From assembly GCF_011386835.1 (NCBI RefSeq), contig NC_088801.1, positions 18,958,824-19,022,823 on the forward strand: DNA of 64,000 bases, read 5' to 3'. The stretch comes from Chrysemys picta bellii (lineage: Eukaryota > Chordata > Testudines > Emydidae). Positions 1-11,869 of the stretch are shown here, in pieces. The translations under genes and the position numbers were made by a program. The notes under the pieces were generated by a model. The model was not told the DNA's origin, made no database searches, and saw only the letters and a list, made by a program, of their open reading frames with translations. Position 1 is the first letter of the stretch. Each line of letters starts with the position of its first letter.

Positions 1-49
1 CTCAAAAATTGGGACTGTCCCTATAAAGTCGGGACATCTGGTCACCCTA
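1..49. mobile_element. hAT-like MITE, right end only (cut by window edge)
   Basis: The sequence ends in the terminus ATCTGGTCACCCTA, preceded by a GGGACTGTCCCTATAAA..TCGGGACA stretch. The complete copy at 11997-12119 has the same end and shows 8-bp target duplications, so this is the right end of a second copy whose left part lies outside the window. Confidence 0.7.
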
Positions 50-3000
50 CCTGATTCTACCATTGTGTCTTTGCCACCTTGCCTCTTTCTTTTAATTCTT
101 GCTTCTGGGAAAGAAGTTCTATATTCTGCATGTGCACTGGCTAGTTTGAGGTGGTCTCTTTTGCTTATTTTCTCAGTTTTCAAAATATATGATGAAATGT
201 CTTGTTTGTGTGGCTGAAAGATGGCTCTGAAAGCAGAGGCAGGAGTAAAAAACTTCTTCTAACTCAGTCTGTTCATCCAAGGCCAATAACAGCTAAATGA
301 TACAACTTAATTCTAGCAGTCTTCAGGAGAAATCTGCACATATGAATACTGCCTTAATTTAAAATAAAATAAGATTCAGCCTATTTCCACTGATGCAACC
401 AGAAAACAAATAAACAAACCCAAGATACTTATGAACAGACAAAAAATGATTCTACATTCTTGATGTTATAGAGTAGGGAAAGTTTCTCCACTCTTTATAA
501 AACCTCTTAAAACCAGACTTAGAGCTGTGTGTTTCACAACAGTAACTGCCATTTTTGAATCTGGTTAACAGGCATAATGCCTGCCCTCTGCTTCCTCTCA
601 AGTTGGTGTTGAAATCTGTTGCCCTGCTAGTACAGGGAGGGACAGCCAAGTTCAGCACTGTAAGGAGCAAATTTTGCTAGACACCTGGTCCATTCTCTGT
701 GGGTTGTGTGCTCTAAGTCTCCTCCAATGAGCTATTAACTCACTGCAGAATTCAAAACATTTTCTGAATGCTCGGAAGCCAGGACTTGCACATACAGCCG
801 TTGTATGGCCTTCGAGCAATGACCTACTCTTTCCTAACATGGTGGTAGGGCTATGGCCCACTTTTTGTTTTTTGAGTTACTTTCTCCTCAAAGAAAATGT
901 TTATACCCTTCACTTGTTAGGCAGCTAATTATCTTCAGCAAGGTAAAGGCAATGTTAAGGTATGTATTGAGATGACTATTGAAAACACAGATTAACCTTT
1001 GCCTTTAAAACAAAACAAAACAAAAATTCCCCCTTAATGCTGCCAGACTAACAACCCTGTAGACTGAAGTTCTCCCAATCCACAGGACTTGTTCAGGCAC
1101 AGACAGTGGATATATAAATAGGGCCTGGCAAATCCATTCACTTTATCTGTCAAAGTCAAAGACATTGGTACAGAGCTGGTAGAAATGTTTGTGGCAGTTC
1201 ACTGATTGACTAATAATTTTTACAGGTATTTGGGTCTATTTTTTTGGGGGGGTGGACTCTTCTCGATGAGTGCTCCTTTGAATGTTCGATACTGCAGGAT
1301 TGTTGCGTGATATTTGTGATGGTTATGTAAGTCAAATCGTTCCTGTTCCCTGATTGTATGGACCTAATCTTTAGAAACAGGATTGTCTGACGAGATCATG
1401 GGGGTGTTGAATCACTCAGGTAAAGGTGGGGGGAGCACTTAAGGAAGGTGACAAAGTAGGAGACAAACAGGCCTAGGAAATTTTAGGGTACTCAAAATCT
1501 TTTCCTGTCTGCTTTTGCACAAGAAGAAGCGTTACATAATAGCTATGTACATGGACCTCACGTTTTAAAATAGGTGCTTTCCTTCCTGACTGAAGGAGTG
1601 GGAAGGCGGGGGGGAGAAGAGATTATAAATCAGTTTTATTGGCTGCTTAGTAGACTATACATTTAATTTTCTCTTGTCACATTCCCATCAAGAGAAATAC
1701 AATGGATATACAAGGTGTTCAGGCAAGCACTTCTGACATGAACATACTTGTTCACATATGAATGCTTTTCTTTTCTTTTTTCTTTTTTTTTGCACTTGAC
1801 TCCACGTGATTGGGCATGAGTAACTGTATTTGTATAGGTAAAAAACTCCTCCCCAAACATTAATGTGGACATCAAATGGCTGCATGAGTTTTCCTGTAAA
1901 AGTGAACAAAAGAGGGCATGAATGTGACTGAATCAAATGGTGAGTTGAGTTTAGCAAACATGTTCACAAATAAATTATTTCACTGTTTGCCCACATTTAT
2001 GTTGAACGTGATTAGGGACGTTGTGAGGTTGTAGGTGCTTATCATGTATAGTTCCTACTTGGAGTAATTCATGTCATCACATTTGCCCATAAATTCAAAT
2101 GGTAACCTAGGATCCTGATCCTTCATCTTCCACTTGAGTCAGTGGGACTGATCACATGAGTAAGGGCTGCAGGACTGGAAGCAGCCATTTTGTATCTTCA
2201 TCTATTTCTCTAGGAACTGTAGTCTAAACATACCTGTTATTGAGACTTTGTTCACTTCTGAGTGAAAGTTTTGAAAAACATACAGGAGTGGCTATTCTAA
2301 AAATAGGTCTAGGGTACAGTCTGTGTTTGGGACACTGTGTGCTAAGTGATGATTTATCAACCTTACAGAAAAGGTTATAAAAACAGGAAGAAGCATTTAT
2401 ATATCTAAGGACCCTGATAACATTTCTATCTGTCTCTTTCCTTCTAGAAAGATCTCATCGGGTGTGAAGGGAGGGTTGTGATAAACAGGGACACTTTTAC
2501 TCCTTTTTCCTTAGGGTTTCTGTACAAAGAACTTGGCACAATGCCCAGTTCAAACCACATTTGTTGACGTCTTAGGTCACATGCTCAGTCTTCTCACGTA
2601 CTGTGGTTTTATTTTGTAACGGTTGTTTTGTGGTTTGGAAGATGTATGGAGGCACTGTCCCTTTTCTTTCAAAAATGCAAAAAACAAACATCCCCCCCCC
2701 CAGATGAAGGCAAAACTGCTTGGGTAACAATTATTTCACCAAAAGTAAGTCTGTAAGGAAAGATTGACTGTTGTATGATTTAAAATTTAAACCAAACTAA
2801 GTAGCCACTTCAGATTAGTTTACTGTGTAAATATGTTAGCAGATAAAATACATGCAATATATATTTTAGTGGCATTTACTGAATTTGAAGATGCACTTTT
2901 AATCTCTCTGGTGCACCAAGGAGTTAGAAAATTCATAATCCATGTCTTTATACATTTTTAAGACTTGCAATTTATGCCTAGCCTTGGAGAATGACTTGGA

Positions 3001-3549
3001 AATGCTTTCTGCATACTGGCTAATGAACCTGCATGTGTACTACTGCCTTCCTTTAAATATAGTGCCTAACCTGCACAAGTATTTGAGACTATCACTTTTT
3101 AGCAACTGATCCACAAAGGGTTTAAATCCTAATATCAGCGCAGCAGGGGAATGTTCTCCTATAGGTCAAGGAGCAAAAACTTGATTCTTGGGTTCTATTC
3201 CCCTAACAGCTGCAAAGTCCATGAGACTTGTAGTGTATATTGTAGCTGATGACCATGAGGTCCATTTAGTTGCAGAATAATTTAGTATGTATTTATTCTG
3301 TGTTCAGAACAGTTGACGTTTGATTCCTGGTCCTTAGATCATCAAGTGCTGAAGGGGTAGCATGATCAATTTCCTGTGACATGCCTTACATTTCAGAGAA
3401 GCTATACTTCTGCTGCCTTAAAGGAAGGGCATTGGGTATTTCCAGTGGGAGTCCTGTACAGCTAGAAGGATAGCAGTTCTGATATGGGAGTTGAGGGAAG
3501 CAGTGACAGTTAAATTGGTGGAGTAATGGGGAAGATCTTCATGCTTTTA
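50..3549. other. No recognisable gene
   Basis: AT-rich non-coding sequence. Only short reading frames occur on either strand and none resembles a known domain. A C-run lies near 2691-2701 and a short G-run near 1244-1252. No tRNA-like or LTR-like structure was seen. Confidence 0.5.
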
Positions 3550-3836
3550 GGGTATGTCTACATTGCCCATGTTACAGCGCGGCTGCAACAGCGCTGTGCC
3601 GTGGGCAGTGTAGTAACGCTTTATCACCGGGGGAGATCTCTCCCGGCGATAAAAAACCCCCACCCCAAACGAGGGGTGGTAGCTTTATCGCTTGGAGCGC
3701 AGCTCCCGGTGATAAAGCGCTGTCTATACTGGCGTTTTCAGCACTAAAACTTTTGTCGCTTGGGAGGGAGGGGTGTGTTTTTTCACACCCCTAAATGACT
3801 AAAGTTTTAGTGCTGAAAGTGGCAGTGTAGACACGA
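3550..3836. mobile_element. PIF/Harbinger-type MITE
   Basis: The element begins GGGTATGTCTACATTGCC and ends with the near inverted copy GGCAGTGTAGACACGAT. It is flanked by TTA on both sides (3547-3549 and 3837-3839), the 3-bp target duplication typical of PIF/Harbinger. There is no coding capacity. The inside holds further inverted repeats (GATAAAGCGCT-type and CTAAAACTTT-type), so it can fold on itself. The termini match those of the autonomous element at 26046-29432. Confidence 0.85.
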
Positions 3837-3928
3837 TTAGAGTAATGTAGTAGACTGATGGGGGAAATGTAATCCATTTGGAGAACAGTCATACCTTCCT
3901 GTTCTGATTTGCCCCCCAAGTCTTCACA

Positions 3929-4016
3929 TAGAATCATAGAATTGTAGGACTGGAAGGAATCTGGAGAGGTCATCTAGTCCAGTTCCCTGCACTCATAGCA
4001 GGATTACCTATTATTT
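3929..4016 (-). mobile_element. CR1 LINE 3'-end fragment
   Basis: Read on the minus strand this is the characteristic CR1 3' terminus: GGACTAGATGACCTC-like sequence followed by CTTCCAGTCC and an ATTCTATGATTCT tail (seen on the plus strand as AGAATCATAGAATTG). Only about 90 bp remain. Confidence 0.7.
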
Positions 4017-4020
4017 AAAC

Positions 4021-4499
4021 CAGGGATGGGCAAACTATGGACCGCGTGTGGGGGAGGGAGGGGTGGGTGCTCTGCATGCTTCCCTCGCCTGTAGGCACCG
4101 CACCCCGCAAGCTCCCATGGCTGCGCTCCGCTGCCATCCCGGAGCCGCTCCAGGTAAGCGGCGACGGACTGGAGTCTGCACTCCGAACCCTTTCTGCACC
4201 CTGCACCCCAACCTCCTGCCCTCAGCCCCCTCCTGCACCCTGCGCCCCTCTTGCACCCCAACCTCCTGCCCTGAGCCCCATCGCACTCTGCACTCCTCCT
4301 GCACCCCAACCCCCTGCCCTCAGCCCCCCCACCTGCACCCCAACCTCCTGCCCTGAGCCCCTGCACACCTCCTGCACTCCAACCTCCTGTCTGAGTCCCC
4401 AACCCCCTGCCCTGAGTCCTCTCCCACACTCAGCACCCCTCCTGCACCCCAGCCCCCTGCCCTGAGCCCCCTCATACACCCTGCACCCCCCCTGCGCCC
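4021..4499. mobile_element. hAT-like element, truncated, with C-rich tandem interior
   Basis: It starts CAGGGATGGGCAAACTATGG, the same terminus as the complete hAT copies at 21474-22144 and 54430-55078. The interior is a C-rich imperfect tandem array built on a CTGCACCCCAACCTCCTGCC-type unit. The right terminus is missing: the sequence stops where the minus-strand LTR element starts near 4500. Long reading frames here follow from base composition and low complexity and are not genes. Confidence 0.65.
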
Positions 4500-4782
4500 T
4501 TGGTTGGTGAGCCCTCTGGATGTATTAAACAGCATATGCAATCCACCAGGTATCTTAATCAAGTACTCTTTATTATTGTTTTCTCTATTGTGCTCCAGAT
4601 ACAACATAAACATAACAGCAGTTAGGAATCCCCCACTTTTGTGCCCCGGCTTTTATACTGCTTGCCTTCTCCCAGCCATCCAGCTGGTGAGCTAATTACC
4701 TGATCAGCTTCACTACAGGTGCAAGTGATCCCTTCTAACCTTTCAAACCTGCTCCTACTCTAACCATACACAGTAACCCCAA

Positions 4783-5756
4783 TCACCCCAGTCCAGCTGC
4801 TATCTTCCCCCAGTCTATATTCCATATATGGCCAGTCCCACTTAATGTGGTCTTACCCTCTGCCACCCCCACTCGTAGCAAGTTATATCCTGGCTGGCTG
4901 AAGTGGCCATTCTTTCCTCCTCTTTTGCACTCACAGGTCTTACCGCTTGAGTGATCTTGCCTCCCCACTCCTGCTTGTGTTGGACAAGTTACTTGGAAAA
5001 TCCACTTCAACACATGCTTCAGCCAATTTTACTATTGCCTGCACCATCTCTAGTTGCTGTTTTTTCATCCAGATCTTGGTATTTGGGAGGATCTGTGTAA
5101 ATGGCCCTAATATCATGGCTTCCATAACCACTTCCATATCTTGCCCCCTTGGCCTCAGCAATTGGTTGGCCTAATCAATCAACTTCTGCGCAAATGCTCT
5201 GGGCCTTATCCCATAAATCCACCTGGCCAGGGCCAATTGGGGGGGCAGGAGGGCCATTTGCCTGGGCCTCAAGCTCAAAGGGGGCCTCAAATTTAGACAC
5301 TTGTTAATTTTTTTGGCATTTGATAAGTTTCGCAACTTATGCATGCGTATTCCTATCGGACCAAAATATGACACACTCCCTCAACTATGGGGCAAGAGCA
5401 TTTGAATGGACTCACCATGCTTAATATCAACTGTGAATTGCACGAAAGCTAGATTTTTCCTCAATAATTAGTGCATTTGCACAGAAAAAGGCTAGAAAAG
5501 CATTTGTTAAATAAAATATTCAAATTATGTTTCGCTCTTCTTTTGGTGCCTTATTTTGTTTTCATGTGTTGTCATTTTTTATTTTTATTATGGCTAGGAA
5601 TCTCAAAAGCTGGAAGTGGCCTGGCCTCTCTGGACCTCTGAGGGGGCCTTCACCTGGCCACCCTAAATTTCTGTTGGTATCTTTTGGCTGAAAGCGTACA
5701 CGCTCCAACACAGCAACCTTTAACATGTCATAATTCTTGGCCTGCTCCTTGCTCAA
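4783..5756 (-). pseudogene. SCAN-like retrotransposon gag remnant, interrupted
   Basis: Read on the minus strand, the 5' part (down to about 5659) contains LSKEQAKNYDMLKVAVLERV, matching the SCAN-type pattern of acidic-A-x-x-Y-D-x-L-K-x-A-ϕ-L-x-R. A hAT insertion (5228-5650) interrupts it. Past the insert it resumes with IRPRAFAQKL, then FTQILPNTKIWM and QAIVKLAEACVEVD, which correspond to the second half of SCAN/gag. A degraded CCHC-like knuckle (CECKRGGKNGHF) follows at 4783-5013. There is at least one in-frame stop (just after QKLID) and at least one frame change. SCAN domains of vertebrate zinc-finger genes are known to derive from the gag of Gmr1-like Ty3/Gypsy elements. Assignment to that group is inference from motifs. 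Confidence 0.6.
5228..5650. mobile_element. hAT-like insertion inside the gag remnant
   Basis: The segment begins CAGGGCCAATTGG and is flanked by the perfect 8-bp duplication CACCTGGC at 5220-5227 and 5651-5658. Removing it rejoins the surrounding gag remnant. The right terminus (GAGGGGGCCTT) has lost the usual CCCTG end. There is no coding capacity. Confidence 0.7.
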
Positions 5757-7421
5757 TGCTATGTAAGTGGTTTGAGCTTCTCTTGTCAGATAAGAGTCTA
5801 ACTGTAGGGCTCATAATCCTTTACCTCAGCCTGTACCAGCAGCAATGTTTTTGGGAGTCAGTAAGAATGCATGGGGATCATCCCCAGGGCCTATTTTCCA
5901 AAATGTCAGCCCCAGCCCCACCCCTCTGCCTGACTTCTGTTCTCTGCAGCAGAACTTGTCATGTTTTGTATTAACTGCTGCAGTACTGGCCTGTTCCTGC
6001 ATGAACTTCTGGAACATTAACTGTTGTTCTTTCTGCTATCCCAGCAGATCTTGTCACTCGTTCTCCTGGGTCAGCTGGAATGCCTGCAGCATCCTCTGCA
6101 TCTCCTTTTGTTGCTCTACCAGCCATCATATCAACTCCTCCATCTTTTCCCCAGTTCAGCCTTGTTGCCTGATCTAGGGTGTGTTAATAATATTAATTTA
6201 ATTTATCCCTTTACTTTTATTTTACTTTTGAATTTTTTAATATTAATTAGTATGGGTTTTAAGCTTGCCAGTCTGTTTGATCAGAAGATAAAAGTTCTTG
6301 TCCCGAATCAGGCTCCACAGAATTTATAAAGGACCCTTGGGTGTGTGACAGGAAGCTCACACTGAGACAGATATAGTCATAAAGACCTTCTATTAAAATC
6401 AATGAAATAGTAAGTAAATGGTAAAATAATCAGAGTTACAAAGTTACAATTGTATTACTGTTATTCAAAAGATACATATAGTAATACAGTATTATATGCT
6501 GAAAAACTTTGGTTAATATATTCACACCCTGTCTTGATAACCTGGTGTTGAAAGATACAGGACCTCGCCTCTGGCCGTTCAGCTTTCTCACCTCTTGCAG
6601 AGGTGTGCAGAGGAAACTAATGTGAAGAGCTGTCAAAGCTAACTTAGAGTTTACTTAACTAACTTAAACTTAAAATTAAAACCTAATAAACAAAACTAAG
6701 AACAAAAGTTTAGGGAAACCAAGCTTAGCCTTGTCCCCTTGGAAGTTAAAGTTTGAAAAGAAAATAGGTGTGGCCTACTAATAGTTAATAGCTGTCATGG
6801 ATAGATAGCATCGATAGTTAGTTGAAGATGAAGCTAGCAAGGTGGATAGCAAGTGCTGGAAATACTTCCTCTTATGCCCAAATTTCATTCCTCACCCATA
6901 GAAATGTTAGGGTACACTTATCCCATAGGATAGTATGTATGTGCGTATTGATGACATGTATGTATGCACATAGTTTTACTTGTGATGTACCTGTTAAGTC
7001 TGTGGGTACAGCTTTGAAAGAAACCCCTATGGCATTCTTCATTGTCTATTGGTCTAGGTAAAAGGTCTTAAACATAGGCGTACTTAGGTAACAAGATGTA
7101 GGTCAACTTTACTTTCTGGGTAAAAGGTCTTAATATAGGTATGGTAACTTTGCCTTAGCTTAACATACAGGTTTTTGGCCTGTAGGTCTCTTGCATTACA
7201 GCTAAACTTATTTTTAATATAAATCTATAAACCTATTACAATACATCAAATACTTATATCTTTTCTTATAAGTTTATCTATGCAAGCAAGCAGATTAATC
7301 CTTTAGGCTACAGCCTGTCCTCACACTGGCTGCCTCCCAATCCTCCTGGCTCTGGCTGACAGGTGGAGCCCAGACAAGCCCCCACCTGTGAATGAGTTCT
7401 CCCTTCAACTCCTGGAAACCC
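5757..7421. other. LTR-element interior, non-coding; possible second LTR fragment
   Basis: This is the 5' interior of the minus-strand LTR element. The sequence around 6340-6720 has LTR-like composition and may be a separate minus-strand LTR fragment, but no boundaries are visible. No reading frame resembling pol was found. Confidence 0.35.
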
Positions 7422-7723
7422 TGGCTGGTAATCCCTTTGGGTGAATTAAACAGCATACACAGTTCACCAGGGTACTTTCACCATGTGTCTTTATTCTTTT
7501 CTCCCTGGTGCTCCACATATAACACAGCAGCAGTTAGAAGAAACCCCCTTGCTCTTTAGCTCTGCCTTTCATTTTGCTTGCCTTCTTATCTCAGCTATCT
7601 AGCTGCAGAGCTAATAATCTCATTAGCTCATCAGGTTGTGTACAGGTGCAAGTGATCCCTTCTAGCCTTCCAAACCTGCTCCTGTTCTAACCACACCCAG
7701 TAGCCTGGGTGCCCAAAATCACC

Positions 7724-8471
7724 AGGGGACCGGCTTCCAATAGGCTCTATTTTTGGCTGCTAAAAGCACCCTGTCAAAGGAGGGATGTTTTGTCCTGTAA
7801 AATATATATGAAATTGGAAGTTAAAATTCCTATGGCTTATATCTAAAAGAGTAGTAATTACCAACCACTGTCCTATTCCTTCTTCAAATTAAACAGATTC
7901 TAATGTTCAAGGCCATGCATCTGCGTGTGAGCTCTTGCTGAGCATATCACGGCCTCTCTTTTTACCTACAGAACTACTGCACTACTAGTATCTAACTTAA
8001 ATATTTGCACCTTAAAATATCTGGAGTTCAAAAGGTACAATATAAAGGTAAATTCTATTCTATCTTGTTTGTTTATCAGAAGAGGGATCAAAATCACTGA
8101 TCTGTTAGTTTACTGATTCAGTGCATAAGTGTCACTGTTGTAAAGAAACCTTGAGAAAAGGCCAATCGTGACCGATTCCGAATGATTGTCCAAAACAAAC
8201 AGTTGAAATCATAGATGACAGAGACAGACAAAACCTCTCTGGCCATCTATCTGTACTCTTGCCAGTGCAAGGCTGTGTGCTGCAAGACAAGCAGCAAACC
8301 AAGACCAAGCAAATCAAAGCAAACCCAAGGCAAACTAGTCCACAGTCCATTACTCAGGAGAGCAGTGCCTGATGCATTAGGAAGACAGGATTTCCATGGT
8401 GTTAATTTTTAGGGATTTGGATGCCTAGTTCCCTTTCAAATTAATGCAAATTGGTTGTCCTAAGAAGCTTT
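7724..8471. other. No recognisable gene
   Basis: Nothing recognisable on either strand. It ends with the left copy (8460-8471) of the 12-bp duplication flanking the palindromic repeat. Confidence 0.5.
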
Positions 8472-8690
8472 CAAGTATCAGGGGGTAGCCGTGTTAGTCT
8501 GTATCTACAAAAACAACAAGGAGTCTGGTGGCACCTTAAAGACTAACAGATTTATTTGGGCATAAGCTTTCGTGAGTAAAAACCTCACTTCTTCGGATGC
8601 ATCCGAAGAAGTGAGGTTTTTACTCACGAAAGCTTATGCCCAAATAAATCTGTTAGTCTTTAAGGTGCCACCAGACTCCTTGTTGTTTTT
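8472..8690. repeat. Inverted-duplicate interspersed repeat with a 182-bp perfect palindrome
   Basis: The insertion is flanked by the identical 12-bp sequence CTAAGAAGCTTT at 8460-8471 and 8691-8702. Positions 8509-8690 form a perfect palindrome with 91-nt arms, centred between 8599 and 8600 in GGATGCATCC. Each arm is a copy of an interspersed repeat carrying the GGTGCCACCAGACTCCTTG and AAGCTTATGCCCAAATAAAT blocks. Related single copies occur at 21395-21473, 25995-26045 and 36887-36985. The long, odd-sized target duplication points to LINE-type retrotransposition and not to a DNA transposon. Confidence 0.85.
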
Positions 8691-8702
8691 CTAAGAAGCT
8701 TT

Positions 8703-10816
8703 GACAATCTCAGCCTTCAGTCCTAATGTGCCATTTTTCTGAAATAGCGGGAAGTCTTTTCTTCTATATTAATTAACAAAATTGTGCTTGGAGGTTATCA
8801 TATGTATATGCTGTAGAGAAATAGAAGATGCATTTTGGCTGTGATTATGAATCAGGCATACATACTGAAATGGAGGTGAGTGAATAAATAAAAGTATTGC
8901 CCCCACTTCTAGGTAAGGAATGGAATAGCACATAATCCGTAACAATGCGAAAACTGTACAGTTTACTGTCCAAACAGGGACAGGTGGACAAGGAATGGCA
9001 GTGAGTGCTTTATTGGCCCTATGCCCATTCTCTGGGTGAAAGTTGGTGGAAATAATACTTATTGCTGAGTAATAAAACACTAAGGATCAGGTAGGTTTAC
9101 ATTTGATGCACTGTAGACTATACCTGTATGTGGAATGCACTTTCCACACAGATAAATTCCAACCCATAGGGGCAACTTGTTTTACTTAACTTGAGAGGAT
9201 GCATGCAGTAAAATTAAATAGGACCAGACACTGGCTGGAAGATAGAGGGAGAGGAAAAAGAGCATGTTAAAAATATTCTCTACACAACCATTGTGTATGC
9301 AAGTCAGCAGTAAATTTATATGCACAGTGGTTAAAGAGCAGCTTGTTCCCGTGAAAATATCATCCTTGCAATGCTTGAAAGGAAAGGTCTGTGTCAGCTT
9401 AATTAACTCTTTGTAAGTGCTAGTAACTTAAGAAAGATCTCCCCAGGAGCCGGTCTAACTTGTGCACCTGGCTTTTCAGAAAATGTGTACAGAGAAATAT
9501 GAAAGAAATGTAAAAAATGAACAAAGACTGGATCCTGGGATTGTTCTACTTGCAGAGGTCCCTCTGAGATTAAAATTTTTATGTGTGGAATGAGGGGTGC
9601 ATTGGATAAGTAAGGTTAAACAGTGAAGAAAACAAAAAATAGCCAGGGAAAGAAAGGCGAACAATAAGAAGTTCATAGGAAGCAAACCATCAGATAGGAG
9701 GAGAGACAGTAGGGCCATTGAGGGGCAAGAGCATGAAAAGTTAGCGACAGATGAAGCTGATAGTCATTCTCCATTCCACAATCAATAAAAAGTAACTCAT
9801 TCTGGGCAGGATGGGGAGAAATAAGGATTCCCTCTGTAACAGAGCAGGCCTGTTTGAAATGTTGTGAGCTGAGTTGAATTACAAATGGGGATTCAGAGGG
9901 AAATAGGGGGAAGCCTTTGGGGGAATTTGTTCTAACTCACTAAGAACAGGGATTCCAGGGGCTAATGTCCCATCCATAAAAAGAAGCCATGGAGAATGCA
10001 GGAAATAATGGGCCTATAACCCTAACCTTCTGTTCTGGGCAAGTTTTAAAAATACTGATAAACACAAATTAGCTAAAATAAAAATCTCTGCCTGTGCATA
10101 GGTGTTTTTGTCCATCTAAAAATAAGGTAATTTAATGCTTGTGTGAGTGAGACACATTATGAGCTCCGGAGACAAAAAATCTCAGCTTATTCCCAGAGAG
10201 GTATAGCATGGGGAGCAGAAGATCTGGGTGGAGCACATCATGATTTCTGTCCCCCCAGTTGTTAAATAGGAATCCTCTATCCTATCAATCTGATTTCTAT
10301 CTAATCTTAGTTATCTACCAATCTAATCTAATTATTTATATTTTTATAAACTCATCCGTCCCACTGGTATCACGGTGGTGTTAGCTGGGACATATCACAA
10401 ATTTCCGTTTCCTACCATTAAATAGGAAACCTCCTTCCACCATTTCTCTAAGCCTAACACTCCAGGTCTGCACACTTCGAGTTAGGGGAATGGTGATGGA
10501 GGCTTGCTATTTAATATCAATAAGGGGGAGCTTGTGGCATGCCCCCGCCAGCATCGCAATAAAGTGGTAGATAGCCTGATTCCATGGAGGAATGAAGTAA
10601 TCCCCATGAACAGCTCATCACATTAGCACTTGAATCTGCCCAAGTTCTGTGGGAATTCCATGGCCAGGGCATTCTAGTTTTGGCAGCATTGTCGGAACTA
10701 GTCCTTACTGCCCCACTTGTCTTTCTAATCCTTAACCTTCAGAAACTACCTGTGGGTACAAGAGGGAGTTTAGTCTCCATACATATTTCATCCTTTCTGC
10801 AGTGATGGCCAACAAG
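8703..10816. other. No recognisable gene
   Basis: AT-rich sequence with short non-homologous reading frames only. I recognise no repeat family with confidence. Confidence 0.45.
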
Positions 10817-11745
10817 CAGGGCTGGATTTAGGGGCAGGTGACCCAGGTGACTGCCTGGGGTGTTGGGCTTGTGGGGGCGCTGGGCACAGGGTGCTGTTTT
10901 TGTTGTTAGCGACAAACGGGAAAATAGAATGTTTGAAGTAACATGTTTCAGGTATTCTGTATGTGGAATTTTTCATTCTGTTTTAAATATGTAACTGATT
11001 TCTCAAGCAATTTTGATATATTTGGAGTCAACAACAAACAACTGTAGATACGATGATACATGGGGAATGTTTGGACGTCAATGATAAAGACCTCTATGTC
11101 GAATTGGACAACATCTGTCACATTTTGCAACACGGGAAGCACTCTCCAATTTATTCATGATGTAGAGCTGAAGGACACTTTTCCTATTGTGTGGATAGCT
11201 TTGAGGATTCTGCTCACTCTGCCGGTCTCAGTTGTGAGTGGTGAGCGCAGCTTTTTGAAGCTCAGACTCATTAGAACAGATCTTCGATCGACAATGGCCG
11301 ACAAGAACTGACATCATTTGCTATTTTATCGCTTGAAAAGGCCATTGGCCAGTCTTTGGATCTCTCTGATGCTGTGCTTCAGTTCATGAGGGCAAAGGCG
11401 AGAAAAGCAACCTTTTGAACTAAAGGACTAGGTTTAACATTTTAAGGCTGTCACCTATGGTAAAACACTATTTAATACTGGTTCACCCAATGCTGGTGCA
11501 CAATTCAATTTCTTGATTTCAGTTATACTTAAAATGAAAAAGTTTCTATAAGCTTAGAGGAAACAATTTTTTTATTTGCTTATATATGGCATGAATAAAT
11601 ACAGATTTACAGATTCTAGCGTGCAAATTTATCATCTTATATGACAGGGATATACATGTATGCAGATCATGCCTCAAGAGACATGCAAAAGTTTCACAAA
11701 TAGAGGGGGGGGGCACCAAAGATGCTCCTTGCCTGGGTCACCATT
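10817..11745 (+). mobile_element. hAT element remnant with transposase C-terminus
   Basis: It starts CAGGGCTGGATTTAGGGGC, a hAT-type terminus shared in style with the elements at 47641 and 13477. The right side (GCCTGGGTCACC.. near 11735) resembles the usual inner right end but the final terminal repeat is missing. Unlike the other copies here, it retains coding sequence for part of a transposase, so it is probably close to the source of the non-autonomous copies of its family. Confidence 0.6.
11060..11418 (+). pseudogene. hAT transposase, C-terminal dimerisation domain remnant
   Basis: In the frame open to 11311 the peptide contains FPIVWIALRILLTLPVSV, then SGERSFLKLRLIRTDLRSTM. This is the signature of the hAT C-terminal dimerisation domain (ϕ-L-x-x-P-V-x-x-x-x-x-E-R-x-F-S-x-L-x-x-I-x-x-x-L-R-x-x-M). 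After a frameshift near 11305-11312 it continues in another frame with SFAILSLEKAIGQSL and ends at a TGA at 11416-11418. Upstream coding sequence is unreadable through stops. The BED finger and catalytic core are absent. It cannot be active; the closest relatives would be the ZMYM/hAT-like proteins found in many vertebrate genomes. Confidence 0.75.
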
Positions 11746-11869
11746 TGGAAAGAGGCGTTTCGCTGCCTAAGACATGTCCTGTTCCAGGAGGTGCCCTCTG
11801 AGCACGTCTACTGGATTGGGCCCGGCAGGTGAGTTCACACAATATAGCCAGGGGGTGGTGGGAGGACTT

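Larger units (their letters stand above)
4500..7723 (-). mobile_element. Degraded gag-only LTR retrotransposon (Gmr1-like/SCAN-related gag)
   Basis: Two diverged direct repeats of about 290-300 bp (near 4500-4788 and 7422-7723) bracket a 2.6-kb interior. On the minus strand each repeat carries an AATAAA signal (4569-4574 and 7500-7505 in plus coordinates), as an LTR would. Next to the left-hand repeat, which is the 3' side on the minus strand, are gag remnants with a SCAN-like region and a decayed zinc knuckle. No protease, RT or integrase was found, so this is either a non-autonomous element or an internally deleted one. LTR ends and target duplication could not be fixed because the repeats are too diverged. 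Confidence 0.6.

Noticed and set aside
4004..4479. Frames of up to 142 codons on both strands
   Set aside because: C-rich tandem interior of a truncated hAT element.
8509..8690. Palindrome as a CRISPR-like or phage-type structure
   Set aside because: A vertebrate repeat family accounts for both arms, and there is no array of repeats and spacers.
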